In this document: one piece after another, positions 1 to 6,312 of the stretch
Position numbering within the stretch: the stretch's first letter is position 1
Layout of the letters: every line of letters starts with the position of its first letter
DNA from: Ruminococcaceae bacterium UBA1213
Lineage (GTDB): Bacteria > Bacillota > Clostridia > Oscillospirales > Acutalibacteraceae
Direction: 5' to 3'
Length of the DNA: 7,820 nt
Assembly (NCBI GenBank): GCA_002309275.1
Contig: DBXL01000099.1
Location: 1 to 7,820, forward strand
Program-made: the position numbers and the translations under genes
The notes under the pieces: generated by a model
Databases searched by the model: none
The model's input: only the letters and a program-made list of their open reading frames with translations
Told to the model about the DNA's origin: nothing

Positions 1-305
1 TTTTCCTGTGAAAACTTTGTCGGCACAACGAATATAATTTTATATCCCCTGTTGAGTGCCGCAAATGCGATTCCAAGACCTGTATTTCCTGCCGTTGCCT
101 CAACGATTGTACTGCCTTTTTTGAGAATGCCTTTTCTTTCGGCATCTTCTATCATGTATTTTCCGATTCTGTCCTTGACACTGCCTGACGGATTGAACAA
201 TTCCAATTTCGCATAGAGTTTCACATCATCGGGCAAATCAAGGTGATTCAATCTGACAAGCGGAGTATTTCCGATTAATTCCTGCATATCTTCATAGAGT
301 GCCAT
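1..305 (-). CDS. mccA: MccA-like cystathionine beta-synthase (PLP), N-terminal part only
   Basis: Partial gene: the first 101 codons are present and the rest runs off the left edge. It belongs to the fold-type II PLP family (cysteine synthase / cystathionine beta-synthase). NPSGSVKDR (residues 38-46) carries the PLP lysine at K44, and TAGNTG (71-76) is the phosphate/substrate loop. CysK in this window has TSGNTG there; the TAGNTG variant and the position next to mccB favour MccA, which joins homocysteine to O-acetylserine (or serine) to give cystathionine. The ATG at 305 lies 3 bases past the mccB stop, with GAGGAA at the end of mccB as ribosome site, so the two are translationally close-coupled. 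It is the last visible gene of the operon. What else it could be: a second O-acetylserine sulfhydrylase; the missing C-terminal part and assay would decide. Confidence 0.85.
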   Translation of the reverse strand, partial: MALYEDMQELIGNTPLVRLNHLDLPDDVKLYAKLELFNPSGSVKDRIGKYMIEDAERKGILKKGSTIVEATAGNTGLGIAFAALNRGYKIIFVVPTKFSQE

Positions 306-308
306 CAA

Positions 309-1466
309 TTATTCCTCACTTTCTGCAATAGCCTGTGCTATATCAGATAAAATATCATCAATATTTTCAATGCCTATGGAAAGACGGATAAGACCGTCTG
401 TAATACCTATTTTCTGGCGAATTTCATATGGGATAGATGCGTGTGTCATGGTGGCGGGGTGGCATACAAGACTTTCGACACCGCCAAGACTTTCCGCCAA
501 TGCCACGAATTTCAGTGACTTGAAAAATTTCTTGATATTATAATTTTCATACAGTTCAAATGAAATCATCACACCGCCATTTTTAGCCTGTTTTTTATTT
601 ATCGCATAGCCCTGAGCGTCAGGCAGTCCGGGATAATACACTTTCTTGACTGCTTTATGTTCTTTCAGAAAATGAGCCGCTTTTTCGGCATTTTCAACAT
701 GACGGTCAAGACGTACTGCAAGTGTCTTTATTCCACGAATCAACAAAAAGCTGTCAAAAGGACCAAGCACACCGCCTGTGGAATTCTGTATAAAAGCAAG
801 TTTCTTTGCAAGTTCACTGTCATTCACGACAACAAGACCTGCCACGACATCACTGTGACCGCCCAAATATTTTGTTGCACTATGAATGACAATATCAATA
901 CCGAGTTCAATCGGTCTTTGCAGATACGGTGTCATAAACGTGTTATCTACAATCGAAAGAATATGATGTTTTTTAGCAATATCGGCAACGGCTTTTAAAT
1001 CCGTCACTGTGAGAAGCGGATTGGCAGGACTTTCAACAAGAATGGCTTTGACATCACTTGTAATTTTCTTTTCCAATTCGGGAATATTTGTTGTATCTTC
1101 AATGGAATAGCCTATTCCGAAATTATTGAAAATCTTATCAAGCACACGGAATGTACCGCCGTAAACATTACTTGAAATGAGAATTTTGTCACCTGTATGG
1201 AATAAACTCAATACAGCGGTAATTGCCGCCATTCCCGAGGCAAAGGCAAAGCCTGCTGTTCCGCTTTCAAGTTCTGCAATAAGGGCTTCCAGTGCGGCAC
1301 GGGTGGGATTTCCTGTACGGGAATATTCCCATTTGGGTGTTTCACCGATACCGTTCTGTTCATAAGTGGAAGTCTGATAAATAGGCACATTGACTGCCTT
1401 TGTATATTCATCTCCGTAAATGCCCCCATGAATAAGGGCTGATTCGATATTTTTATATTCTGACAT
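309..1466 (-). CDS. mccB: Cystathionine gamma-lyase / homocysteine gamma-lyase (MccB-like), PLP
   Basis: A 385-residue Cys/Met-metabolism PLP enzyme (fold type I), full family length. Visible motifs are YSRTGNPT (48-55, phosphate contact from the partner subunit), SSNVYGG (98-104, with the tyrosine that stacks on PLP), VDNTF (173-177, the aspartate binding the pyridine nitrogen), HSATKYLGGH (195-204, Schiff-base lysine K199), SLGGVESL (326-333) and RLSIGIE (361-367, substrate-carboxylate arginine). It should be cytosolic and split cystathionine to cysteine, 2-oxobutyrate and ammonia. Sequence alone cannot exclude cystathionine gamma-synthase, but the luxS/mccA neighbours point to the cysteine-making direction. 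The ATG at 1466 is 5 bases after the luxS stop. Its AAGGAG ribosome site is formed by the last codons of luxS, and the stop lies 3 bases before mccA. Confidence 0.92.
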   Translation of the reverse strand: MSEYKNIESALIHGGIYGDEYTKAVNVPIYQTSTYEQNGIGETPKWEYSRTGNPTRAALEALIAELESGTAGFAFASGMAAITAVLSLFHTGDKILISSNVYGGTFRVLDKIFNNFGIGYSIEDTTNIPELEKKITSDVKAILVESPANPLLTVTDLKAVADIAKKHHILSIVDNTFMTPYLQRPIELGIDIVIHSATKYLGGHSDVVAGLVVVNDSELAKKLAFIQNSTGGVLGPFDSFLLIRGIKTLAVRLDRHVENAEKAAHFLKEHKAVKKVYYPGLPDAQGYAINKKQAKNGGVMISFELYENYNIKKFFKSLKFVALAESLGGVESLVCHPATMTHASIPYEIRQKIGITDGLIRLSIGIENIDDILSDIAQAIAESEE

Positions 1467-1471
1467 AATGA

Positions 1472-1933
1472 TTACTCCTTATAACTCAAATTTTTTTCAC
1501 TGTAATTTTCAAGCACTTTCAGCATATCTTCAGCTGTCTTTTTCGCACCTGCAAGGTCATGTTCGAGATAATTTCCGCATTCCTCTTTTTTACTGCCGGG
1601 GATTTCTCCCTCAAAATCGGCTATAAACTGAAAACTGTCCCGAACAAGCTCTATTGCCTGTTCATGTGAGATATTATCCCTTAACAGCAGATAAAACCCT
1701 GTACGGCACCCCATCGGTCCGACATAGATAACCGAATCGGAAAATTCACTGTTTCGTGCGAATGTGGCAAAAAGATGTTCTATCGTATGCAGTTCACCGT
1801 TTCCGAGATAATCGCTGTTATTGGGCTTTTTCATTCTTATATCGTAGGTCACAATATCCCCGTCAATGCGGGAAATGTAAATGCCCTTTTCAAGAATATT
1901 GTGATTGACCGTAAAACTCGCTATTTTTTTCAT
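1472..1933 (-). CDS. luxS: S-ribosylhomocysteine lyase LuxS (AI-2 synthase)
   Basis: A 153-residue protein of normal LuxS length. The metal-site signature HTIEH (49-53) provides two histidine ligands (H49, H53) and the catalytic glutamate E52. GPMGCRTGFYLL carries the catalytic cysteine C76, and ECGNYLEHDL carries the third metal ligand C119. The enzyme cleaves S-ribosylhomocysteine to homocysteine and DPD, the precursor of autoinducer-2. Here homocysteine feeds mccA/mccB immediately downstream, so sulfur salvage is the likely main role. The start ATG overlaps the methyltransferase stop as ATGA, with GGAGGGAG upstream, a sign of translational coupling. The nucleosidase (Pfs/MtnN) that supplies its substrate is not in the window. 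Confidence 0.97.
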   Translation of the reverse strand: MKKIASFTVNHNILEKGIYISRIDGDIVTYDIRMKKPNNSDYLGNGELHTIEHLFATFARNSEFSDSVIYVGPMGCRTGFYLLLRDNISHEQAIELVRDSFQFIADFEGEIPGSKKEECGNYLEHDLAGAKKTAEDMLKVLENYSEKNLSYKE

Positions 1934-2841
1934 TGAACTCCCTCCCTGTAAGTCAAGATAAAATGTATATTCTCAAATGCCGTAATGCCGTCATCTCTGC
2001 CGTCAAAATAATGTTTCTGTATCATTTGCGGTGTTTCATGCTCCTCTATTTCAAAGCCGTATTTATCAAGCACAAAATTGATTTCCGAAAATGAATAGCC
2101 GTGAAGCATTTTTTCACCAAGTTTTTCCGTAATATCCGCAAGAGTATGCACTCTTTCGGAATTTTTTTCTTTAAGAGTCGTTTCATCGGGATAATCAAAT
2201 ACGATTTTCGCTGTTGTACGGCACAATTCACTTATTTTTTTGATTGTCTGCTCAAAAACGGGAAGTGTCAGATAATACGAAACTCCCAAAATGGCGAAAA
2301 ATGACGGTATTTCGGGATTGAATCCTGCTTTCAGCAATTCCTCATTCATGTCATCTTTTGAAAAGTCTATCGGCACGAATACCAGATTTTTCGGGATATT
2401 CCATTCAAGCTCTTTTATTCTTTCACGCTTATATCTGCCTGTATCGGGGTGGTCAAGCTCAAAGATTTTTATATTGGGATTGTCATTCCTGAATGCAAAA
2501 GTATCCATTCCCGCCCCGCATATCACATATTGACATTTCGGATATTTTTCGGCAAATTCAAGAAGTTTTTCTTCTGCAAATGCGATTCTTGAAAGCGGTA
2601 TGGGGGCAATATAGCGGTTCAGTTCGGAGAATATACGCTCCGTTTCCAAGTCCTCATTTTCATCTGTATGGCTCAGCTCAAAGTCATTCTGTATCAAATA
2701 ACCGATTTTTTCAAATTCCTGCTTGCCCATCAGGTCATAGGCGAGGTAATCATCAAATATTTTTTTCTGCCCGACATTTGAATGACACGCACGGGCAAAT
2801 GAACAAAGTTTTGCTGTAATGCTTTCCTGTGTTTCTATCAT
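1930..2841 (-). CDS. SAM-dependent methyltransferase, leucine carboxyl methyltransferase (LCM) family
   Basis: A class I methyltransferase of 303 residues from the start chosen here. The SAM-binding motif YVICGAGMDTFAFR is at about residues 105-118 and matches the GAGxDTxAxR signature of LCM-family small-molecule methyltransferases. It is followed by FELDHP (acidic residue for the ribose), FVPIDF and AILGVSYYLT, where the family usually has EGVxMYL. The methyl acceptor is unknown. I chose ATG at 2841 because GGAAAGGAAG sits 6 bases before it. The alternative ATG at 2862 (seven residues longer) directly abuts the T-tract of the attenuator terminator and has no ribosome site. It leads the luxS-mccB-mccA operon, the position held in Bacillus subtilis by YrrT, so it may generate S-adenosylhomocysteine for sulfur salvage (inference). 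Confidence 0.82.
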   Translation of the reverse strand: MIETQESITAKLCSFARACHSNVGQKKIFDDYLAYDLMGKQEFEKIGYLIQNDFELSHTDENEDLETERIFSELNRYIAPIPLSRIAFAEEKLLEFAEKYPKCQYVICGAGMDTFAFRNDNPNIKIFELDHPDTGRYKRERIKELEWNIPKNLVFVPIDFSKDDMNEELLKAGFNPEIPSFFAILGVSYYLTLPVFEQTIKKISELCRTTAKIVFDYPDETTLKEKNSERVHTLADITEKLGEKMLHGYSFSEINFVLDKYGFEIEEHETPQMIQKHYFDGRDDGITAFENIHFILTYREGVQ

Positions 2842-2862
2842 GCTTATCTTCCTTTCCGGCAT

Positions 2863-2899
2863 AAAAAATACCGCCTGTACTGCAATGTCAGACAGACGG
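2863..2899 (-). terminator. Attenuator terminator before the methyltransferase-luxS-mccBA operon
   Basis: On the minus strand CCGTCTGT (2899-2892) pairs with ACAGGCGG (2878-2871), 8 bp with one G-U. CTG/CAG extends the stem by 3 bp across a one-base bulge around the loop ACATTG. The stem is followed at once by TATTTTTT ending at 2863, an intrinsic-terminator layout. It lies between the leader ORF and the methyltransferase, so it would stop transcription before the operon. Its 5' arm can instead pair with ACAGACGG upstream. Confidence 0.82.
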
Positions 2900-2951
2900 A
2901 CAAACCTGTTTTACTCATCAATAAAACACTTTAAAAGCCGTCTGTGTCATT
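2884..2951 (-). promoter_or_regulatory. Antiterminator stem competing with the attenuator terminator
   Basis: ACAGACGG (2945-2938) is perfectly complementary to CCGTCTGT (2899-2892). Flanking AATG (2951-2948) can pair with CATT (2887-2884) across a small internal loop. Between the arms lies a further hairpin, TGTTTTA / TAAAACA (2928-2922 / 2913-2907). Pairing here uses the same CCGTCTGT needed by the terminator, so the two structures exclude each other. The upstream arm is inside the leader ORF, directly after its cysteine codons, so the position of the ribosome can decide which structure forms. Confidence 0.75.
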
Positions 2952-3011
2952 ACAACAACACATACAGCATGAAAATACATGATTCAAATTTGTATTTCTG
3001 TAAACAAACAT
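2931..3011 (-). CDS. Cysteine-rich leader peptide (26 aa), attenuator uORF
   Basis: Short ORF starting ATG TTT GTT at 3011 and ending TAA at 2931. GAGGT lies 7 bases upstream of the ATG. Codons 14-22 read SCCMCCCND, so five of six consecutive codons (15-20) are cysteine and the sixth is methionine. This is extreme for a 26-residue peptide, and there is no metal-binding or toxin pattern to explain it. The ORF sits 17 bases after the cysK stop and just before an antiterminator/terminator pair, ahead of cysteine-salvage genes. Established parallels are amino-acid leader peptides (trp, his, leu) and polycysteine leaders described in mycobacteria. The peptide is probably only a sensor of charged tRNA-Cys. 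Assignment is by reading; no homology was checked. Confidence 0.8.
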   Translation of the reverse strand: MFVYRNTNLNHVFSCCMCCCNDTDGF

Positions 3012-3028
3012 TTCAATTACCTCTTTTT

Positions 3029-3952
3029 TCATAATGAAAACATTGCTGTTGAAAGGTATCTTTCACCCGTATCGGGAAGTATCACTGCAATGATTTTTCC
3101 TTTATTTTCAGGACGTTTTGCAATCTCACCTGCAGCCCATACAGCTGCTCCCGAAGATATGCCTGCAAGAATTCCTTCTTTTTTGGCAAGTTCCCTGCCT
3201 GTTTTAAAGGCATCTTCATTTGTGACGCTGATAATTTCGTCATATATACCGGTATCAAGTATTTCAGGCACAAAGCCTGCTCCGATTCCTTGTATTTTAT
3301 GCGGTCCGGGCTTTTTTCCGGAAAGTACCGCTGAACCTGCCGGTTCAACAGCCACTACTTGAATATTGGGATTTTTGCTTTTCAGATACTTTCCTGCACC
3401 CGAAATTGTACCGCCTGTGCCTACGCCTGCAACAAAAATATCCACTTTTCCGTCAGTATCATTCCATATTTCCGGACCTGTTGTTTCATAGTGTACTTTC
3501 GGATTGGCAGTGTTGGTGAACTGGCTTGGAATAAAACTATGTACATTTTGTGCTGCTAATTCCTGTGCCTTTTCAATAGCACCTTTCATGCCTTTGATAC
3601 CCTCTGTCAAAACGACCTTTGCACCGTAGGCTTTTAAAAGATTTCTTCTTTCAATGCTCATCGTTTCCGGCATCGTCAGGATAACTTTATAGCCTCTTGC
3701 AGCAGCTACTGCCGCCAGTCCTATGCCTGTATTACCGCTCGTCGGCTCTATGATGACGGAATCAGGCTTTAAAAGTCCCTTTTCCTCTGCATCATCGATC
3801 ATTGACTTGGCAATCCTGTCTTTTACACTTCCGGCAGGATTGAAATATTCCAGCTTGCCTAAAATTCTCGCTCCTGTTTTTTTACTCACCGTTTCAAGCT
3901 CCATAAGCGGCGTTTTTCCGATAAGCTCCGTAATTTTTTTATATGTGTTCAT
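3029..3952 (-). CDS. cysK: Cysteine synthase (O-acetylserine sulfhydrylase) CysK
   Basis: A 307-residue fold-type II PLP enzyme of standard CysK length. It converts O-acetylserine and sulfide to cysteine. The PLP lysine is K44 in NPAGSVKDR, the substrate loop is TSGNTG (71-76), PSQFTN is at 142-147, the phosphate-binding glycine loop GVGTGGT is at 176-182, GIGAGFVP is at 222-229, and ISSG (265-268) has the serine contacting the pyridine ring. The ATG at 3952 is preceded by GGAG 9 bases upstream. Nearby ATGs at 3956-3959 are out of frame. The gene has its own promoter and operator upstream and no terminator directly after its stop: the cysteine leader ORF begins 17 bases later. A cysK transcript would therefore run into the attenuator. 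Confidence 0.95.
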   Translation of the reverse strand: MNTYKKITELIGKTPLMELETVSKKTGARILGKLEYFNPAGSVKDRIAKSMIDDAEEKGLLKPDSVIIEPTSGNTGIGLAAVAAARGYKVILTMPETMSIERRNLLKAYGAKVVLTEGIKGMKGAIEKAQELAAQNVHSFIPSQFTNTANPKVHYETTGPEIWNDTDGKVDIFVAGVGTGGTISGAGKYLKSKNPNIQVVAVEPAGSAVLSGKKPGPHKIQGIGAGFVPEILDTGIYDEIISVTNEDAFKTGRELAKKEGILAGISSGAAVWAAGEIAKRPENKGKIIAVILPDTGERYLSTAMFSL

Positions 3953-3987
3953 TCATCATTTCTCCATGCAGAATAATTCTTATATTA

Positions 3988-4004
3988 CCTATGTATTTGG
4001 TAGG
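3988..4004 (-). promoter_or_regulatory. Putative operator at the cysK promoter
   Basis: The minus strand reads CCTACCAAATACATAGG just downstream of the cysK -10 box, roughly +9 to +26. It is an imperfect palindrome (CCTA...TAGG) and matches the gshA-like promoter operator (CCTATCAAATAGATAGG) at 15 of 17 positions, with ATAATA also shared upstream. The placement fits a repressor roadblock. A cysteine-metabolism regulator of the Rrf2/CymR type is a guess. Confidence 0.6.
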
Positions 4005-4019
4005 CTTATTATGTATGGT

Positions 4020-4048
4020 ATTATCTCACATACAGCCGGTTTTGTCAA
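4020..4048 (-). promoter_or_regulatory. Sigma-A-type promoter of cysK
   Basis: The minus strand has TTGACA (4048-4043), a 17-base spacer and GATAAT (4025-4020), near consensus. Predicted start is about 4013, giving a leader of about 60 bases before the cysK ATG. It lies downstream of the preceding operon's terminator, so cysK is an independent transcription unit. Confidence 0.8.
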
Positions 4049-4093
4049 GATATTTTTTTTGCTTTACTTATAGGAGAATCCTATACCGAATAT

Positions 4094-4142
4094 AAAAAAA
4101 TACAGCAAACGATATAAAAAAATCTTTCGTTTACTGTATTTT
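4094..4142 (-). terminator. Intrinsic terminator of the gamma-glutamylcysteine ligase operon
   Basis: The minus-strand RNA forms AAAATACAGTAAACGA / TCGTTTGCTGTATTTT, a 16-bp stem with one U-G pair, and the T7 run completes the 3' arm. On the plus strand the U-G becomes a C-A mismatch, so the minus direction is favoured. It starts 7 bases after the GCS2-type ligase stop. Confidence 0.85.
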
Positions 4143-4149
4143 GGATATG

Positions 4150-5529
4150 TCAGCTGTATTCTTTTACAATTTCGTCAATGCGGACACCGTTTTTCAGTTG
4201 TTCAAGCATGGAGCGGGCAGGATTGGTGTGTTTTTCAATTCGCTCATACAGCGGAGAAATATATATTTCTTCCCCGAAGCCTCTTTCACTGAGTCCCTGC
4301 CTGCAGATGTCAAGCACACCTTTGGCAAGGGAATATAAATCATTTTCATCTGTATAGGCAGGAATTTCTTTTTTGACAAGCTGTCTGCGGAGTTCAACCG
4401 CATTATAGCCTTTATGATAAAGAGAGGTATCACTTTTTATCAGGTTTTGAAGTTCCTCTGTTTTATTGAGCAGTCCCAAGTGAAATGCCGATACCGTCAT
4501 AACATCGCTGATAGGCTGACAGCAGGCACTTCTGAATTCAACTGTCCCTCTGTATGTCAGGTCCTCAAACTTGAAAGTGCGGAGATATTCTATATCCTCC
4601 GGCTTTGGCTGAAACTCCATAGAGTGTATTTGATTATTTTCAAGATATTCTCCCGTGAGTTTTTCAAGAGTGAAATATTCCAGTATATTCACAGGCTTGA
4701 AATTCAGATATTTTCCCTCACGCTCTGCACAATAGATTGCCGTTGTAGAAATGTAATTCAATATGTCATCCACTGTTTTTATCTCACAGTCATACATTCC
4801 GACATTATGCGGATTGATACCGTGAGTGCTGTTTTCCCAGAGCATATCACGACAGCACAGCAGTCCTTCATTTTCCCCCAGTAAGACGGAATTGCTGAAA
4901 AGCAGGGCTTTTACGGGTTCAAGCTGATTGAATATATTGATAACTTCAGGCAATCTTTCTTTTGTAACATCAAGCTGTACCTGCGAGGCACTTGAAAACA
5001 TACCAAATTGCGGGTATCTGTGAAAATACATTGGCAGCCATGCATATTTCGCAAAAGATGACAGATGATGAAACAGCATTTTATATCTGCCGTTTTCTAT
5101 CGGAACATTGTGATTGACAAGTCTGTTGGGATTAATACCCATGCCTGTCAGGGTATAGTGATACGGTCTGAAAAAATCCTGTACAAAATCATAATATCTG
5201 CGGAAACGTCCGTGTATGGAGTGCAGTTCACTTTCCTTTCCGAATGAGAATTCCATGTTATTATATGAGCAGTCATAGGAAAAAATATCTCCGTTTTCCC
5301 TGTTCAGAGCGGAATAAATATTTCCCTGTTCATCAATGCCTGTGGGGGTAAAATGAAATTCTTTCAGAAATTCCCCTGTAAGCCGATGGACAATTTCAAA
5401 ATCGACTGCCTTATGCTCCAGATTGACAATAGGCATTTCTATTTCTACACCGATGTAAAGATTCTTTTTATTTTCAGTGGGCTTGATATAGCGGTCATAA
5501 AGACGATTTCTTACTTCTTCTTTTGTCAT
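4150..5529 (-). CDS. GCS2/EgtA-type glutamate-cysteine ligase family protein
   Basis: A 459-residue protein resembling carboxylate-amine ligases of the GCS2 family (EgtA, plant-type GCL, YbdK). IGVEIEMPIV (26-35) is the N-terminal strand with metal/substrate acidic residues. DCSYNNMEFSFG (86-97), ASQVQLDV (181-188) and RGTVEFRSACCQP (327-339) follow in the usual order. The expected reaction is ATP-dependent formation of a gamma-glutamyl amide, perhaps gamma-glutamylcysteine, but the substrate is not proven. I chose ATG at 5529, preceded by TAGGTGAT. A GTG at 5538, directly after the amidotransferase stop, would add three residues. It is the last gene of a three-gene operon whose first gene already encodes a GshA-type ligase, so a different acceptor amine or a pathway-specific role is plausible. 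Confidence 0.82.
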   Translation of the reverse strand: MTKEEVRNRLYDRYIKPTENKKNLYIGVEIEMPIVNLEHKAVDFEIVHRLTGEFLKEFHFTPTGIDEQGNIYSALNRENGDIFSYDCSYNNMEFSFGKESELHSIHGRFRRYYDFVQDFFRPYHYTLTGMGINPNRLVNHNVPIENGRYKMLFHHLSSFAKYAWLPMYFHRYPQFGMFSSASQVQLDVTKERLPEVINIFNQLEPVKALLFSNSVLLGENEGLLCCRDMLWENSTHGINPHNVGMYDCEIKTVDDILNYISTTAIYCAEREGKYLNFKPVNILEYFTLEKLTGEYLENNQIHSMEFQPKPEDIEYLRTFKFEDLTYRGTVEFRSACCQPISDVMTVSAFHLGLLNKTEELQNLIKSDTSLYHKGYNAVELRRQLVKKEIPAYTDENDLYSLAKGVLDICRQGLSERGFGEEIYISPLYERIEKHTNPARSMLEQLKNGVRIDEIVKEYS

Positions 5530-5538
5530 AAATATCAC

Positions 5539-6312
5539 CTACAAATTCGCAAAAATACGATAAAGCATTTTCATTGACTCTTCACTTTCAAAGTATTCAT
5601 TGACATGGTTAGTTCCTGTTTTGATAAGCTTTCCTTTGTAATATGCCAATAGTCTTGTGAAAGGCATGGGCTGCCATTCTTCTTCACTCAGCGGTACAGT
5701 GGCTATTAAAATGGTATTGTCCTTTTCAAGATAATAAAGAGTACCTCTGCAATTTGTGTGTGCATAGAGATACTTTCCGTCTGAAAACAGCAAATTCAGC
5801 TTATTCTCCCTTGACATCTCACATATTATTTTATCAAACAGTGCAAAGCGTTCTTCAAATACAAGCCTTGCCCCTTTTTTATTCTGTGCTTCATTGAGTT
5901 TATCCGTCAGATACAGAAAAATTCTCTCACTGTCAGTATCACCTGTTTGTTTTTTGATATACGGATTCAGGGGGGCAAAATCGAAAATCGTGCCGTTATG
6001 CACAAGAGTCCAGCGTCTGCCGGTATTGTCCCTGCCCGTGAACGGGTGACAGTTTTTATATTCCACGTTTCCGATAGTGGCATAACGGATATGGGCAAGA
6101 AGGATTTTTTCTTTGACGGGCTGTGAAAGACGCTCTTTTAAATAATTGCTGTCTGATGCCCTGATACTCTCCTTTTCAATCAAGGCACCTTCACGGGAAA
6201 TGCAGGCAAGTCCCCAGCCATGAGGCTGACTTTTGCTGTGGCTGTAAAATGTTTTCAGATAGCCGTTTACTTCCCAATCATTCAGTGAGGATAATCCGAA
6301 TATTTCACACAT
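5539..6312 (-). CDS. Class II glutamine amidotransferase (EgtC/Dug3/YafJ type)
   Basis: A 257-residue Ntn-hydrolase amidotransferase. The start is fixed by chemistry: ATG at 6312 gives Met-Cys-Glu-Ile-Phe-Gly, leaving Cys2 as the N-terminal nucleophile after Met removal, and AAAGGAG lies 8 bases upstream. A GTG three codons earlier would bury the cysteine. Other motifs are HGWGLA (31-36), AHIRYATIG (73-81, glutamate-binding arginine), CHPF (88-91), LVHNGTI (103-109, oxyanion-hole Asn-Gly) and GDTDSERIF (124-132). There is no synthase domain, so it probably hydrolyses a gamma-glutamyl bond, as EgtC does in ergothioneine synthesis and Dug3 in glutathione breakdown. The ATG overlaps the gshA-like stop by 8 bases, giving tight coupling. 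Its substrate is likely a product or intermediate of the two flanking ligases (inference). Confidence 0.88.
   Translation of the reverse strand: MCEIFGLSSLNDWEVNGYLKTFYSHSKSQPHGWGLACISREGALIEKESIRASDSNYLKERLSQPVKEKILLAHIRYATIGNVEYKNCHPFTGRDNTGRRWTLVHNGTIFDFAPLNPYIKKQTGDTDSERIFLYLTDKLNEAQNKKGARLVFEERFALFDKIICEMSRENKLNLLFSDGKYLYAHTNCRGTLYYLEKDNTILIATVPLSEEEWQPMPFTRLLAYYKGKLIKTGTNHVNEYFESEESMKMLYRIFANL

Noticed and set aside
657..998. Plus-strand frame of 113 codons inside mccB
   Set aside because: Antisense to a PLP enzyme with all catalytic motifs intact; no ribosome site or domain of its own.
2863..3028. SAM-I, SAH or T-box riboswitch before the methyltransferase-luxS operon
   Set aside because: No SAM-I core, no SAH-riboswitch core and no T-box TGGN-containing antiterminator sequence can be found. 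The leader-peptide attenuator explains the conserved-looking hairpins better.
2493..3362. Plus-strand open frames opposite the methyltransferase and cysK
   Set aside because: They are antisense to genes with clear family motifs, lack good ribosome sites and recognizable domains, and look like shadows.
4414..4884. Plus-strand frame of 156 codons inside the GCS2-type ligase
   Set aside because: Antisense overlap with conserved ligase motifs, Cys- and Phe-rich composition typical of shadow frames, and no promoter visible.
4150..6312. A full ergothioneine operon
   Set aside because: Only EgtA-like and EgtC-like parts are present; no EgtB sulfoxide synthase, EgtD methyltransferase or EgtE lyase occurs. 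The LCM methyltransferase lies in another transcription unit and is not EgtD-like by the motifs seen.
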